A stretch of DNA of 64,000 nucleotides, from NCBI GenBank assembly GCA_011319805.1, contig SJRY01000311.1:62001-126000 (forward strand), in the 5' to 3' direction. Of the stretch, positions 22,130 to 34,424 are shown piece by piece. Within the stretch, counting starts at the first letter, position 1. Every line of letters begins with the position of its first letter. The translations under genes and the position numbers were made by a program. Below the pieces are notes generated by a model. That model made no database searches. It was not told where the DNA came from and saw only the letters and a program-made list of their open reading frames with translations. Origin of the DNA: Macrocybe gigantea (lineage: Eukaryota; Basidiomycota; Agaricomycetes; Agaricales; Callistosporiaceae).

Positions 22130-24429
22130 CTATATACCTTTACCCTGAGATACTATTTGGTCTAGGTTCTTTGGTATCTTTGATATTAGTGGAGACAACA
22201 ATGTGCCTGAATACACACAATCTAACAGTGTGATGGGCTCCAAGTTGTTCAGATTCATGTGGTACTTTACTGGTGGAAAGGCTGTTTCTTCTTCCATGAT
22301 AGTGCTGAGTGGATGAGATGTAGGAAGAGTGCATAGCCAGATGAGAGCTGTCTGACAGCGCTTGGAAAGCACAAGATCAATTGGAAGTAGCCCTGCATGT
22401 GCATTGAGAATGCCGTTCAGCATAGTTCTTAATGCTCCCATGATTACTAGTACTGCTATTCGCTGAGTCTGGGTTATCTTCTTTGCCACTGCCACTGAAC
22501 CTGAGGACTGAGTCTTCCCTGCTTTATGGTGCAGTAGCATAAACCATACATCGATCCTATAGAACATCTTGGGGAGAGCAACTGAGACAAATAGATGCCT
22601 CATATAGACTGACTGAAGACCTGTCGATGGGTGAGTTAGCCTTCTGAATATAAGAATGTATTTTGTGGCTCTCACTATCATCTCCTGGACCTGGATCCTC
22701 CAAGACAGCATGCTATCAAGTTGGATGCCCAGATACTTGTATGAGTCAACTTTCTGTACAACTAATCCTCAAAGTCTAACATTGGGTGGGGGTGGGAGCC
22801 TCTTGTGAAATGTGTCAGGGGCACAATGCAGGACAGCAAGCTTGTTGAGTTCAAAGTTCGAGTTGTGTGCCTTGCTCCACTTGAAACCCCCTCCAGTCAG
22901 AAGAGAGACATCATCTACAAAACCAATGGCATCCTTATTATCTGAGTTCAGAATGTCAAAAAGGGCTGAGTTATAGATAATGTACTCTATCATTGATGCT
23001 GAATTGCCTTGCCCTATGCCATTTGTAAGAGGAATCAGATCTATAGATTCAAAATCATCAAATTTCAGTGTGGTGCACCAGTTTGAGAGCTCTTGTTCAA
23101 TATAGCTGATTAGAGAATCCGGGATGCCCCTCTTCTTCATGTTGTATATGAGAAACTCAGGTACTGCATTCGGAAATGTGCCTTCCATATCTAAAAAAAG
23201 GATGGAGGCCACTTTGCCTTCTCACCAGGCTGAGTAAAGCTGGTGCATCAGATAGTACACTGTGTCTGTTGTGCAGCGACCCAGATGGCTACTCAAATGG
23301 GTTTGGAGGAGAAGATTATTATGCTCTAAAATGTCAGAAAGGTCATCTGCCATTATAGCTGAGAGAATCTTAGCCATCATGCATAGCAGTGCTATTGGCC
23401 TGTATGATTTCAGGATGTTATAACTGGCCTTGCCAGGCTTCTGAAGGACAACAGTGACTGATCTTTAGACGAACTATAGCCCTGTAGATGAAAGCAAGAT
23501 AGGGAACGATCAGTCCAGTGTTTCTCTGAAGGACAATGTGAGAAATGCCATCTGGCCCTGGGGCTTTGTATAGGGACTGGGCTTTGATCTTCTCCATTAT
23601 GTAGTCCCTTGTGATGGCAGGTGGGTCAGGGAGCAGTGCAGGGTAGTTGTCACTATTCAGCGATGGGAGGAGCAAGGGTTTGGGTGGAAAAAATAACTCA
23701 GCAAGAATTTTTGCTTTCTCTTTGTTACTCATAATAGCCCTCATGATCCTGTCATTGCCTGTGATAGAGAAGGCTGGGATTCTAGGATGGCTACCATCAT
23801 CTGCTGGCTCCTTGATGAACTTGTTCATGGTCCAGATGTCATCCTCCATGGCCTCCTCCAGATACTCTTCTCAATGCCTCTTCTTAGCAGTTGCCAGCTC
23901 CTTTGCATAACAGTTATGCAAAGCTCTCACAACCTGGTGGCTTGAATGATCAGCAATAGCTTGGAAAGCATAGGACCTCCTTATTTGCACTCTGCAATTC
24001 CCTGCACAACATGCCCAGTTCCAGAGTCCACCACCTCTTTAAGTGCATAGAGGGCTGGGCTTTCTTGACTACAGATTTGATTGTTTGCTAAATTGCACTT
24101 GTCAGGTTGTGAATCAACTTGTCTATCTCATTGATGGAACTCAGCTCTAGATCAGGGAGCCGAGGGAGACATGAATCGAGCTCTTCTACAAAGACCTTCC
24201 AATTGGCATCTCTAAAGTTGAACAAGTGGAGCTGGCAGATTGCAGAGACTGGCACTGATAGTTTTGTCAGCACCAGAAAATGATCAGTACATGGATGTTG
24301 ACTGGTTGCATTCATGTCACAGGAGATGACCAGATGAGCAGCTGGTCCTGAGATGAAAACATTGTCAGGCCTTGAGAACCATTTAGAGACCATGTGCTCG
24401 AGCATCAGAATTCTCTTTGGTAGGGCCAT
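22130..24429 (-). pseudogene. LINE-B reverse transcriptase region, broken
   Basis: Non-LTR RT on the minus strand in several frames. Seen: DNVFISGPAAHLVISCD and TDHFLVLTKLSVPVSA (end of the endonuclease domain, 24.2-24.4 kb); YKAPGPDGISHIVLQ (about 23,515-23,560); SILFLDMEGTFPNAVP (about 23,160-23,207); LTNGIGQGNSASM (about 22,995-23,033); and the catalytic GFVDDVSLL (about 22,900-22,926), where FVDD replaces YADD. A downstream connection part reaches 22,130. Frameshifts and stops make it inactive. Confidence 0.75.
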
Positions 24430-24498
24430 TACTATGTTCCACTCTGCTAGATGCTGAATAAGATCTTCTGCTTCCTTGATGGTCTAAGACATAAAGAG

Positions 24499-24971
24499 TC
24501 AGAGGTCTTCATCCTGATCCCATAGTGGGTGATGCCTATTGAAGTCACCTGTCCAGATCATATGAGTGTTGCTGTTAGAAAAGAGAGAGTCACTATTCAT
24601 AGACAGAAAAGAGGCAAGGGTCACTATTGTGTGACTATGCATGCAATTATTGTAGATGTTGAAAATGATGAAGTTGTTGATGCCTGCCGAAACCTTGATT
24701 GCTGTAATATCGTTAGTGCCTGGTATACTGATCTCAGTCCACTTGTTAGTATCCAATCTAGAGTTTACCCAAATGACTGAGCAGAGCAGGGCTCTCTCTT
24801 GAGGGCTCTTTCTTGCCCCTCTAGGAATTGAGTGTGGTCAGTCAGAAAGACTGGGTGAAAGCAGTTCAGAGTGTGGACATTGTTGAAGAATGTGATGTGT
24901 GGTTCCTGTATAAGTAGAATGTCAGTAGTTTTGAGGAGCAGACTATTTAACATGTCTACATAGGTGAGCAC
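24499..24971 (-). pseudogene. LINE-B apurinic-type endonuclease domain
   Basis: Encodes TDILLIQEPHITFFNN (24,888-24,935), the QEP motif of AP-like LINE endonucleases. After a break comes NNFIIFNIYNNC and the MIWTGDFNRHHPLWD motif (about 24,510-24,560), the catalytic GDFN..H..W. The enzyme nicks target DNA to prime reverse transcription. Frames are broken between these blocks. Confidence 0.7.
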
Positions 24972-25009
24972 CTTCTGCTTTGTTAAGGTTTATCTGAAAA
25001 ATACTTAGC

Positions 25010-25720
25010 TCATTTGTCATACTCATGGTTGGGTATGATCAGTGGGGGGATTGTTTCTTGTGATGTGCTGAATTCTTGCTCAACATCGTCATCCCATGAA
25101 TTGTACAAATACTGTTGCTGGCTTGGGGCAGGCTGACCCATTCCTGGAAGGGGGTCTCTATTCCTGTAACCATTGTCTACTGGACAAAAGCTCAGTTTGA
25201 ACTGTCTATACTCTGACATGCCTTAGGGCTGCTGAGGGTATTGATCCTGGCCATACTGGGGCATGGCAGGTGCTGGGGCAGGTCTTCGTAGCTCTGATTG
25301 GGGCCCAGTTGCCAAGGTATGAGGCTCATCTGTTGGGAAGAAGATCATTTGGTTCTCTGGGTGTTTGTTATCGTACTCCTGACATTTGCTCAGAAATTGC
25401 AGGCAGTTGTAATCCCAAGCTGCATGACCTAACATCTTACAATTAGCACAGCTGACCACATCTGAAACACACTCTGATACTCTGTGACTGCTTTGACCAC
25501 AATTGGTGCAAACATCCTCAGTTTGCTTGTATTCCTGTGCATAATGGTTCCACCCTTGGCATTTCATGCATCAAATAACCTCCTTCTTGCATTTTGTAGC
25601 TGTGCACCTAGTGCTACAGATAATAGCTCTATTAGTGATGAGTGTGTTCACAGCCTTGGGACAATTGAGCAAGATGATCATGTGGGCATGCCTTTGGTTG
25701 GAGGCCCATCTTGCTTTGGG
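25010..25720 (-). pseudogene. LINE-B ORF1 (gag-like) with CCHC zinc knuckles
   Basis: Minus strand. A piece reading RWASNQRHAHMIILLNCPKA (25,645-25,710) is followed by a TGA (25,569-25,571, where CGA is expected). Then come knuckle-type clusters CMKCQGWNHYAQEYK, CTNCGQSSHRVSEC and CANCKMLGHAAWDYNC (25,400-25,570), and a P/Q-rich tail to 25,010. Such ORF1 proteins bind the element RNA. The 5' part is missing: the A-tail of LINE-A (T-run 25,721-25,738) abuts it, so LINE-A inserted into LINE-B ORF1. Confidence 0.7.
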
Positions 25721-27756
25721 TTTTTTTTTTTTTTTTTTAAATTGACAATTTATAAAGTGGTGCTTGATGGCAGTCTGCTTGTAAATACACAAAGGTACCT
25801 ACGATAAATACAACTAGTCCGACCGAAACCAGACTGCAGAGATATACATAGAGGGTGCACTAACCCTATTCTCTCATGCCTGTGCCTGCACCACTTGGGC
25901 TCATGCTCGTGCTGACTTGCCTGCTCGGCCTGTGTCCCCCGGCTCCTAGGAGCCAGATGTGGTCAATTCCATGTAAAGAGTCCAAAAGGGCCCATAACGA
26001 ACAAGTGTTGCAAAGTATGTGAATCACAATGAAGCTTGGTGTTCACTTTCATCAAACACCATATTGGCTTGATGCTCTGAGTCCCCCAGCCCAAAGGCTG
26101 GCTGCAGTCACTTCCACACAAAGGCCCCAAAAGGAGCCATAACCCAAAGCATCCCCTGCTGCAAAAGAGCAGTTACCCACCCACCAGATCTGGGATAAAA
26201 GCACCTGCCACCTTGTTTGACGTAAGGTACTTAACAAACCAGGAATGCACAAAGGCATCAGTTGGCCTGGTCCAGTTACGGCACAGGGTCATGACATGGA
26301 CAGGGTCTTCAGGCCCTCATCCACAGAAGCATTCATCACTCTCAATGAAGTTGAACTGCACTCGATATGCATTGATCAGCACGTGTCTGCAGGCAACATG
26401 ACAGCAACGAGCAAATAGCTCATTGCCTGTCACCAATTTCATGAAGCCCATTCTTTTATGAAGTGGGTGCTCATATGACTCTGGTTTCCCTGCATCATGA
26501 AAACGAAATGTGGAGGCACTAATATATTTCTTGATTCCAGAATCATGGAACTATGAAGCATGCATTTCATCATCCGCCTCCTTCCAGAGTGCATCAGTGG
26601 TATATAGGGGATGAAGTCCCTGGGGGATATCGAGGCCACGTGCCAACTCATGTGCTTCGACTTGAATAGCCCACTTCCAGGAGGAAGGGACGTGCCAGAG
26701 TGTAATCCGGTGTAGCTTGGATTGACTCAACCAAGCACGCAATGAAGTGCACAGGGTGATAGAATGCTGCTGCACAGAGTGGGGGTTGCAATCAACAATG
26801 CGGTTAATAGCATTCATTGAGTCGAGGAAGCATACAATGGATGTAGCTCTATCCTGTGCGATAGCCTTTTGAATTGACATACACAATCCAATCAGCTTGG
26901 AGTCATCTCTTGTTGCTTTGCTGACAGGCTGATGAGTTTCAAAAACAAGTGTATTGCCTCGGTAAACCCAGGACGAATACACAGACTGCCTAAGTGTATC
27001 TGCTTTCATAGGCATGGCACCATCACTACTGGTATATATACAATTAGGCTCAAGCTGGCACTCAGCGAGCGCCTGCTCGAGCGATGCATGATAAGCCTTG
27101 ACAGAGTCTTCATCTCTGCCAAGCAGCTTATGGATCTCAAGGCGACTGCTGAATTCATCAACAAGCCACCTGCCCAGATTATTCGCATCTGCGAAGTAAT
27201 CCATGGATGAAAAGTTAGGTGGTTTCAGGTCCACCAAGTCCTTGAGGGGAGACTTGAGTGCACTGCACTGCCTGTCCAATAGAGAGGCCAAATTCTTTGG
27301 GTCACCCCCTGCCTGCGGCAGGGTAGTTAAAGACCTGAGGGCATGCCTCAGGTTGGAATTAGCAAGACGGGCAGAGGACCCAACTTTCAAACACTTGATG
27401 AACCCAGCGATAGGCTCGACACAGGCCATCATTTCAGCTGCACCCTCCGGAGTGGTGCGGAACTGACTATTAATTCAGATGCATGCCTTGTACTGCATCT
27501 GGCATAGTTGCTTCATCAGTATGACATTGCACATACTATTGAAGTTCCAGAGTAAGCAGCCATACATCATGATAGGATGTGCACATGACAAGTAGAGAAT
27601 GCGCTTCTGCTGGGGGGAGAGACCCTGAACAGAATTGCCCAACATCTGAAATGCCCTGGCAGTAGTCAGTGCCTTTGTTGCATAGAAATGGACACGCTCC
27701 TTGAAGGAAAGGCATACATCCAAGAAGAACCCAAGGTATCTCCAGACATCCTTGGG
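25721..27756 (-). pseudogene. LINE-A copy: connection, RNase H, 3' UTR and A-tail, 5'-truncated
   Basis: Minus-strand 3' half of the non-LTR element LINE-A. A connection part (27,723-27,475: MDVCLSFKERVHFYATKAL) is followed, after one TAA, by a 293-codon frame (27,432-26,551). That frame includes an RNase H domain with SSDGAMPMKADTL, FLDSMNAINRIVD and a WHVPSSWKWAIQVEAHELA end. The 3' UTR runs to a tail of 18 T on the plus strand (25,721-25,738). The 5' end at about 27,756 is a typical LINE truncation. It forms one arm of the large inverted repeat. Confidence 0.75.
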
Positions 27757-29182
27757 CCTTGTTGACTATTTCAGCAGTTGCCTTGAGATCCATAAGCTTC
27801 TTGGCAGAGACAAAGACTCTGTCAAGGCTTATTGTGCATTGCTCGAGCAGGCGCTCGCTGAGTGCCAGCTTGAGCCTAATTGTATATATACCAGTAGTGA
27901 TGGTGCCATGCCTATGAAAGCAGATACACTTAGGCAGTCTGTGTATTCGTCCTGGGTTTACCGAGGCAATACACTTGTTTTTGAAACTCATCAGCCTGTC
28001 AGCAAAGCAACAAGAGATGACTCCAAGCTGATTGGATTGTGTATGTCAATTCAAAAGGCTATCGCACAGGATAGAGCTACATCCATTGTATGCTTCCTCG
28101 ACTCAATGAATGCTATTAACCGCATTGTTGATTGCAACCCCCACTCTGTGCAGCAGCATTCTATCACCCTGTGCACTTCATTGCGTGCTTGGTTGAGTCA
28201 ATCCAAGCTACACCGGATTACACTCTGGCACGTCCCTTCCTCCTGGAAGTGGGCTATTCAAGTCGAAGCACATGAGTTGGCACGTGGCCTCGATATCCCC
28301 CAGGGACTTCATCCCCTATATACCACTGATGCACTCTGGAAGGAGGCGGATGATGAAATGCATGCTTCATAGTTCCATGATTCTGGAATCAAGAAATATA
28401 TTAGTGCCTCCACATTTCGTTTTCATGATGCAGGGAAACCAGAGTCATATGAGCACCCACTTCATAAAAGAATGGGCTTCATGAAATTGGTGACAGGCAA
28501 TGAGCTATTTGCTCGTTGCTGTCATGTTGCCTGCAGACACGTGCTGATCAATGCATATCGAGTGCAGTTCAACTTCATTGAGAGTGATGAATGCTTCTGT
28601 GGATGAGGGCCTGAAGACCCTGTCCATGTCATGACCCTGTGCCGTAACTGGACCAGGCCAACTGATGCCTTTGTGCATTCCTGGTTTGTTAAGTACCTTA
28701 CGTCAAACAAGGTGGCAGGTGCTTTTATCCCAGATCTGGTGGGTGGGTAACTGCTCTTTTGCAGCAGGGGATGCTTTGGGTTATGGCTCCTTTTGGGGCC
28801 TTTGTGTGGAAGTGACTGCAGCCAGCCTTTGGGCTGGGGGACTCAGAGCATCAAGCCAATATGGTGTTTGATGAAAGTGAACACCAAGCTTCATTGTGAT
28901 TCACATACTTTGCAACACTTGTTCGTTATGGGCCCTTTTGGACTCTTTACATGGAATTGACCACATCTGGCTCCTAGGAGCCGGGGGACACAGGCCGAGC
29001 AGGCAAGTCAGCACGAGCATGAGCCCAAGTGGTGCAGGCACAGGCATGAGAGAATAGGGTTAGTGCACCCTCTATGTATATCTCTGCAGTCTGGTTTCGG
29101 TCGGACTAGTTGTATTTATCGTAGGTACCTTTGTGTATTTACAAGCAGACTGCCATCAAGCACCGCTTTATAAATTGTCAAT
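25741..29182. repeat. Large inverted repeat of LINE-A 3' ends
   Basis: Positions x and 54,923-x are complementary over about 1.34 kb (25,741-27,080 against 27,843-29,182). I found one mismatch where I compared base by base. From 27,080 to about 27,163 the arms drop to roughly 90% identity, and then a spacer of about 600 bp follows. Tails of 18 T and 20 A lie at the outer ends. Confidence 0.9.
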
Positions 29183-29204
29183 TTAAAAAAAAAAAAAAAA
29201 AAAA
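27757..29204 (+). pseudogene. LINE-A RNase H and 3' end, plus strand, second arm
   Basis: Starts inside the coding region at a point equivalent to LVDEFSSRLEIHKLLG of the minus-strand arm and continues to a 20-A tail (29,185-29,204). The first 85 bp differ from the other arm (K/E and C/H changes); the rest is almost identical and encodes the same RNase H. The missing upstream part ends exactly where the minus-strand piece at 29,262 breaks off, so this is probably the inverted 3' half of that copy. Confidence 0.7.
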
Positions 29205-29261
29205 GTGTAAGGTAGTCATTAAAATTGCATAACATTGTAATCTCAGATTATAATTATAGCC
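29205..29261. other. 57-bp AT-rich junction between A-tail and next LINE-A piece
   Basis: Holds GTGTAAGGTAGTC and an ATTATAATTATAG stretch. Unrelated to LINE-A as far as I can see; probably original flank moved by the inversion. Confidence 0.4.
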
Positions 29262-29810
29262 TGAATTTGTCAATGAGCTGCCTGCCCAGATTGTTTGCAT
29301 CCACAAAGTAATCTGTGGATGAAAAGTTAGGTGGTTTAAGGTCCACCAAGTCCTTGAGAGGAGACTTCAGCGTGCTTCACTGCCTGTCCAATAGAGAGGC
29401 CAGATTCTTTGACCTTGAGGGATCACCCCCCGCTGCAGGCAGGGTAGTTAAAGACCTGAGGGCATGCCTCAGGTTGGAATTGGCAAGATGGGCAGAGGAC
29501 CCGACTTTCAAATGCTTGATGAACCTGGTGATTGGCTCAACACAGGCCATTGTTTCAGCTGCACTCTCCGGAGTGGTGCGGAACTGACCATTGATCCAAA
29601 TGCAAGCCTTATGCTGCATCTGGTGTAACTGCTTCAATAGTGCAACATTACACATGCTGTTGAAGTTCTATAGCAAACAGCCATACATTGCAATAGGACA
29701 CGTGCATGACAGGTAAAGAATGCGCTTTTGTTGAGGGGATAAGCCTTGCACAGAATTGCCCAACATCTGGAATGCACTGGCAGTGGTCAGAGCCTTTATT
29801 GCATAGAGAT
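29262..29810 (-). pseudogene. LINE-A fragment upstream of RNase H
   Basis: Minus strand. Encodes the RNase H approach region seen in the other copies (CNVALLKQLHQMQHKACIWI, VEPITRFIKHLKVGSSAHL, LKDLVDLKPPNFSS), ending NNLGRQLIDKF at 29,262, where the plus-strand piece 27,757 would continue. Its upstream end joins a LINE-A 3' UTR fragment at 29,811. Confidence 0.65.
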
Positions 29811-30055
29811 GTAGTCAATTCCACGTAAAGGGTCCAAAAGGGCCCATAATGAACAAGCGTCGCAGGGTCTGCAAATTGCAATGAAGCTTAGTGTTCACTT
29901 TCATCAAACACCCTACTGAATTGATGCTCCAGGTCCCCCAGCCCAAAGGCCGGCTGCAGTTACTTCCATGCAAAGGCTCCATGAGGAGCTATAACTCTAA
30001 GTACCCCCCACTATAAAGGGGCAGTTACCCACCCCCCAGATCTGGAATAAACAAA
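29811..30055 (-). repeat. LINE-A 3' UTR fragment
   Basis: Matches 25,957-26,195 with scattered changes (GTGTTCACTTTCATCAAACA, CCCCCAGCCCAAAGGC). A separate truncated copy or deletion product. Confidence 0.65.
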
Positions 30056-30059
30056 GTTT

Positions 30060-30209
30060 AGCCCCCCCTTGTGGGGGAGGCTGCTAACCCAGGCCCAGTC
30101 TTATGATCAGACTATTTAGCCCAGGAGTTTTGCACTCTGGCTTCAACTTAAGCAGTTACCTGGGTGTGTTATCCCAGGAACCACCGATAGAGGAGTTAGG
30201 TCTCTCGAG
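30060..30209 (-). repeat. Dispersed repeat copy 2, part beyond hAT
   Basis: Reverse complement of about 16,062-16,215. Ends in the hAT target duplication CTCTCGAG (30,202-30,209). Confidence 0.75.
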
Positions 30210-33200
30210 TAGGGATCTGCATGGGTTTCATGTACCCATACAGGTTACGGGTACGGGTATCAATGGGTACGGGTACGGGTTAGCATCAGCCTACCTGTGG
30301 ACCCATGGCCCAACCCGTATAATTACAAAGCAAGTACACAAATACACTATTACCAATAACTGTACAGTTGCAGAGTTTTATCCAAAGACAACAAAAATGG
30401 AAAAAAAGAACCAACAGTACGTTAACCTGGCCTCATGCCCACTTCCGCTAAATCCATCAAGAGCTTGCAGCAACCATCCAAGATTGCAACTGCCTTAAAG
30501 TGGAAATCATCAAAGGTTATCAGTGCTGGCATACAAAAGAAGAAAAAGAAGGATACACTATCTGCGTCTTCGACCGAATCCATCATGTCAGATACCATAC
30601 AAGGCAGTGACAAAAATGGCAGTAGTCAGCCGACCATTGTTGATAGTGATGAAGAGGTTGAGAACGCGGAGGAGGATCCCGATGCAGAACTTGGTAAAGT
30701 GACACTTATTAACCTGTTAACAAGATATTGAATAGTGGTTAGCTTGGTTAAAAAAGGAATGGAACGCACCTATTTATGCATTCTTCAAGCCTATTCCAGA
30801 TGTTGACTATGATAAAGATCGACGCTTCCACGAATTCACTTGTGCAGCCAAGGGCTGTAAAAAGAAAGTTCGCCGTTACTTAGATACAAAAGATGCCAGA
30901 TCAACCAGTAACTTACGGAAGCATGCAAAGTCATGCTGGGGTACCGAAGCTGTCGAGGCTGCAGATAGAACAAAAGATGTAACCGAGGCTCGTGACTCTG
31001 TGGTAAAACCTTTGTCAAAGGACAAATCAATTACGGCGATATTCGAGAGAGTAGGAAAAGGAAAAGTTTCATACTCACATCGACAGCACACTAAAACTGA
31101 AGCAAAGTATGTCCATACTTTGATATATACTTGATCTCAACCATAACAGAGCGGAGATTGTTCGATGGGTTGCTGAAAGTCTTCAGCCATTCGAGATTGT
31201 GAAGGACCGTAGATTCCAAAGCTTGATGAAAATGGGACATCCAGAATATTACATACCATCACCATCCACTGACTCGCATGATGTTCGAATGGTCTTTTCA
31301 AAGACATGGGAACGGATTGCTAAAATGTTACGTGTGAGTAAGATCATCTGTCCCAAGACTTGAAACTGACCAAGTGAAGGAATATAATGGCGCGTTAAAC
31401 TTTGCAACGGATGTGTGGACATCCCCAAATCATAGAGCCTTTGTTGCAGTGACCATTCACTTGGAGCAGGAAGGTGTTCCGCTATGCCTAGTATTAGACG
31501 TCATCGAGGTAGCTGAGGTATGATAACACATACAAGGAAGAAGTAATGTTCTCAACATAAGACTTGTAGTCCCACTCCAGGCTCAATTTGGCAACAAGTT
31601 TCATGAAGATCCTACAAGAATATGGAATAGCAAATAAGGTTTGGGGAAATATTATAAAACAAAGAACAGCTAACATTTTGGCTATAGATCCTCAGTATCT
31701 CCTGTGACAATGCATCTTGCAATAATGTCATGATCGAACAACTCACGAAGATCCTTCCTGACTTCTCTGAAGTGAATCATACCCGGTGCTTCCTAAATAT
31801 TGTGAACCTCTGTGCAAAATCAATCATCAGGCAATTTGACATGAAAAAAAGGATGAAGACGAACCTGTGGACGCTACTGAACGTGAACTGCTAGACCTCA
31901 CCAAGGAAATTGATCTTGAAGAACAGCAAGCAGCCGAGTTACTCAAGCAGCATGCAATTGGGGGCGACGAGACAAACAGCCTTAGTGGAGATGACGACGA
32001 CGATACCGACAGGTGGATTGATGAAATGGCTGTGTTGTCACTTGCTGAACGCACAGAATTACATGAAGAAATTCGGCCTGTGAAGCTGGTTCTTGTCAAG
32101 GTGTGCCACAAGCAGATCAATAATCATAGACTTACAATATTGGGTAGCTTTGAAAGGTCGCATTCAAGGTTATCAACTCGTCAATGAAACTCCTTCCAGC
32201 ATGGCGACAGCAGCTAAAGGAACTCAAGAAACCGGACCAAATAATGCCTAGAGACGTAACGACACATTGGAATTTGACTTATGATATGCTCAGTTTTGCC
32301 CTTGAGTACCAGGAAGCGATCGAGACGTTATTGGCTGACCGGCGCCATGGACTTCGAGCCTACAAGTTGAGCGAAAGGGAATGGATCATAGTCAGTCAAT
32401 TGTGTGACATCCTGAAGGTGCGTGAGTGTCACTGTTCCGTGGATTGCTTTGTCATCACCTTGCACAGGTCCTGAAGGACGCGACTCTATTTTTCTCTCGC
32501 GCAACACCAAACCTTGCCACTGTTATCCCTGCTATGGACTATATCAATGACCATCTCTCTGCTCAGGCTAATGACCGCTCTCTCTCTCCTGCTATTAAGG
32601 CATCTCTTGGCCTTGGAAAAAAAACCTTGAATAGGTATTACTCACTTACTGACTCATCTGAGGTTTATCGTATTGCCATGGGTGCATATGCAGGCCTTTA
32701 TTCTTTTAGATATTAACTTCCTTGGACAGTCCTTCACCCTCGTCACAAGCTATCATACTTCAAGTCTGCGAAGTGGGAAGAGGAATGGATCGACACTGCA
32801 GAGGAACTGGTGCGTGACGAATTTGAACGTTCTTACAGACAGGAGGACCCTTGCAACGATGGAAACACTACAAAAACTATCAAGGTTTGTGAACTGTTTA
32901 AATTCTGTCTACTCAGCTGATTTACTACAGACCTTACCGTCGTCAAAGCTGCTAAATGTCTTTGACAACCTGCCATCGCTCAGAGCGCCGGTCCGGAAAG
33001 AACATCATGACGAACTGGCCCATTACCTTAGCACAGACCTGGAGGCCATGAATGATGTATTAATGTGGTGGCATGAACATTCTGCAATGTATCCATGCCT
33101 CTCACGGACGGCATTAGACTATCTCACAATTCCCGGTGTGTCCTGCTCTTTCAAGTTTTCAGCAATGTTTACTCAAGTTCCTTGTATAGCTACATCTGTG

Positions 33201-33574
33201 GATGTGGAACGTGTATTCAGCCGTGGGCATCTGGTTTTGTCTCATGTTTGAAGCCGACTCTCTGCACAGTCTACCCGGGCATTGATATGCTTAGGGTCTT
33301 GGAGTTTGAAGGGTTTTGTGATGGACTCAGACGTTTTGGCAGTGGGTATGCTGGCTGATGTTGAAGGAGACGAGGAGCTTGACCTTGGTGAGGGGTGGGA
33401 CCATATTCGGCTGTAGTTTATTAATGATGAATGAAATTCTTGGTTGATCCTCTGATGATACCCATACCTGCAATGACCCGCGACCATTGACCTGTGGGTC
33501 GACGGTAAGGGTACCTGCAGGTACGGGTATGGGTTGCGTCCCACATACCCGCGGGTTACCCGTGCGGATGCCTA
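30210..33574 (+). mobile_element. hAT transposon with intact ends and 8-bp target duplication
   Basis: 3,365 bp. Terminal inverted repeats TAGGGATCTGC and TAGGCATCCGC (read inward from each end). Flanked by CTCTCGAG at 30,202-30,209 and 33,575-33,582. The uninterrupted site is visible in the paralogous repeat at 16,062-16,069 (CTCTCAAG on the matching strand). Both ends carry subterminal GGGTACGGGT-type repeats, candidate transposase binding sites. It is richer in CpG than its host sequence, so it is a later arrival. Confidence 0.92.
30435..33416 (+). pseudogene. hAT-family transposase with BED zinc finger, interrupted
   Basis: Begins at ATG 30,435 (K/S-rich and acidic leader). Intron about 30,695-30,736. 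BED-type finger FTCAAKGCKKKVRRYLD and LRKHAKSCWG (30,834-30,940). Second intron about 31,108-31,150. Catalytic core pieces DVWTSPNHRAFVAVTIH (about 31,410-31,460) and ISCDNASCNNVMIEQL (about 31,696-31,743) follow, then an acidic D/E-rich insert (31,860-32,100) and WNLTYDMLSFALEYQEAIE (about 32,270-32,325). The C-terminal dimerisation region reads ATSVDVERVFSRGHLVLSHV (to 33,248). TGA 33,249-33,251 interrupts it, where hAT proteins have arginine; reading resumes to TAG 33,414. Some frame breaks in the middle (31,350-31,860) may be introns. As read it is inactive. Confidence 0.8.
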
Positions 33575-33582
33575 CTCTCGAG

Positions 33583-34400
33583 CCAAGGACTGGAGACTGT
33601 CTAGCCTTGCTATGGCCCAGCAGTGTCTGGGTTGCTACTCCATGCCTGCCTTCCCATCCCTCAGCAGATGGTTTACAGATGCATTACACATGCAAATTCC
33701 CATTTGTCCAAGGTCTCTGTCTTGCCATGTGCCTCCCAGACTGGCATCTGATATCACAGCAAGGTCCATAGTCCTCCCATGATAGGTTCCCATAGGGAAA
33801 GCCCTTACTGAACAGGTCTCGATCTGCTTCTGCCAACTTAAGCAAGTGACATACTGCAGGTGACTAACCAGTTTGTGATCATCGCCAACAGCTCCCACTT
33901 TACCAGGTACCCTGTTGGCTCAAACGCCATCAGGTGGTTATCAGCCTAATTTCCAGTCCCTTATCCTTTCAGCCCCTACCTTTTAAGATCGGGATCACGT
34001 GTGGTCTGCCAGATTAAGGCATTGTCTGGCACTTACATTCCAAGGCCATCCATGCCAAGGGAAACCCAGTCATGTGAGTTAGGGTCATGTGACACTTGAC
34101 CCACATTGTGGGATAAGTCACATGTGTGACACATAACCCAGCTTATGTCATGTGCCAGTTGCTTAGTCATATGACCAAGTCACCTCCCTCATGGGAACAA
34201 CTGTCACAGGGTCATGATACTTCCTGCTCGCATCATGTGAAACCAGCTCCAGACACTTCCGAATGCAAACCTGAAGATGCCACCTCCAGGACTAGAATCC
34301 ACAGCTTTGTGGATTGCCACATCCACAGGACTACCTGATTGCATTTTACCACTATGCCAACCAGCCCTTGGACACATGGTGGTCATAGTCCAAGAGGCAG
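33583..34400 (-). repeat. Dispersed repeat copy 2, main part with tRNA-like segment
   Basis: Reverse complement of about 15,260-16,061, including the 84-codon ORF (33,635-33,898) and the box A/box B segment (about 34,250-34,370). Confidence 0.75.
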
Positions 34401-34424
34401 GGATCTGCCTTATTGTGCGAGAAA

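Noticed and set aside
25721..29204. Twin priming as the cause of the LINE-A inverted structure
   Set aside because: Twin priming inverts a 5' segment and leaves one A-tail. Here both arms contain the same 3' region and both carry an A-tail.
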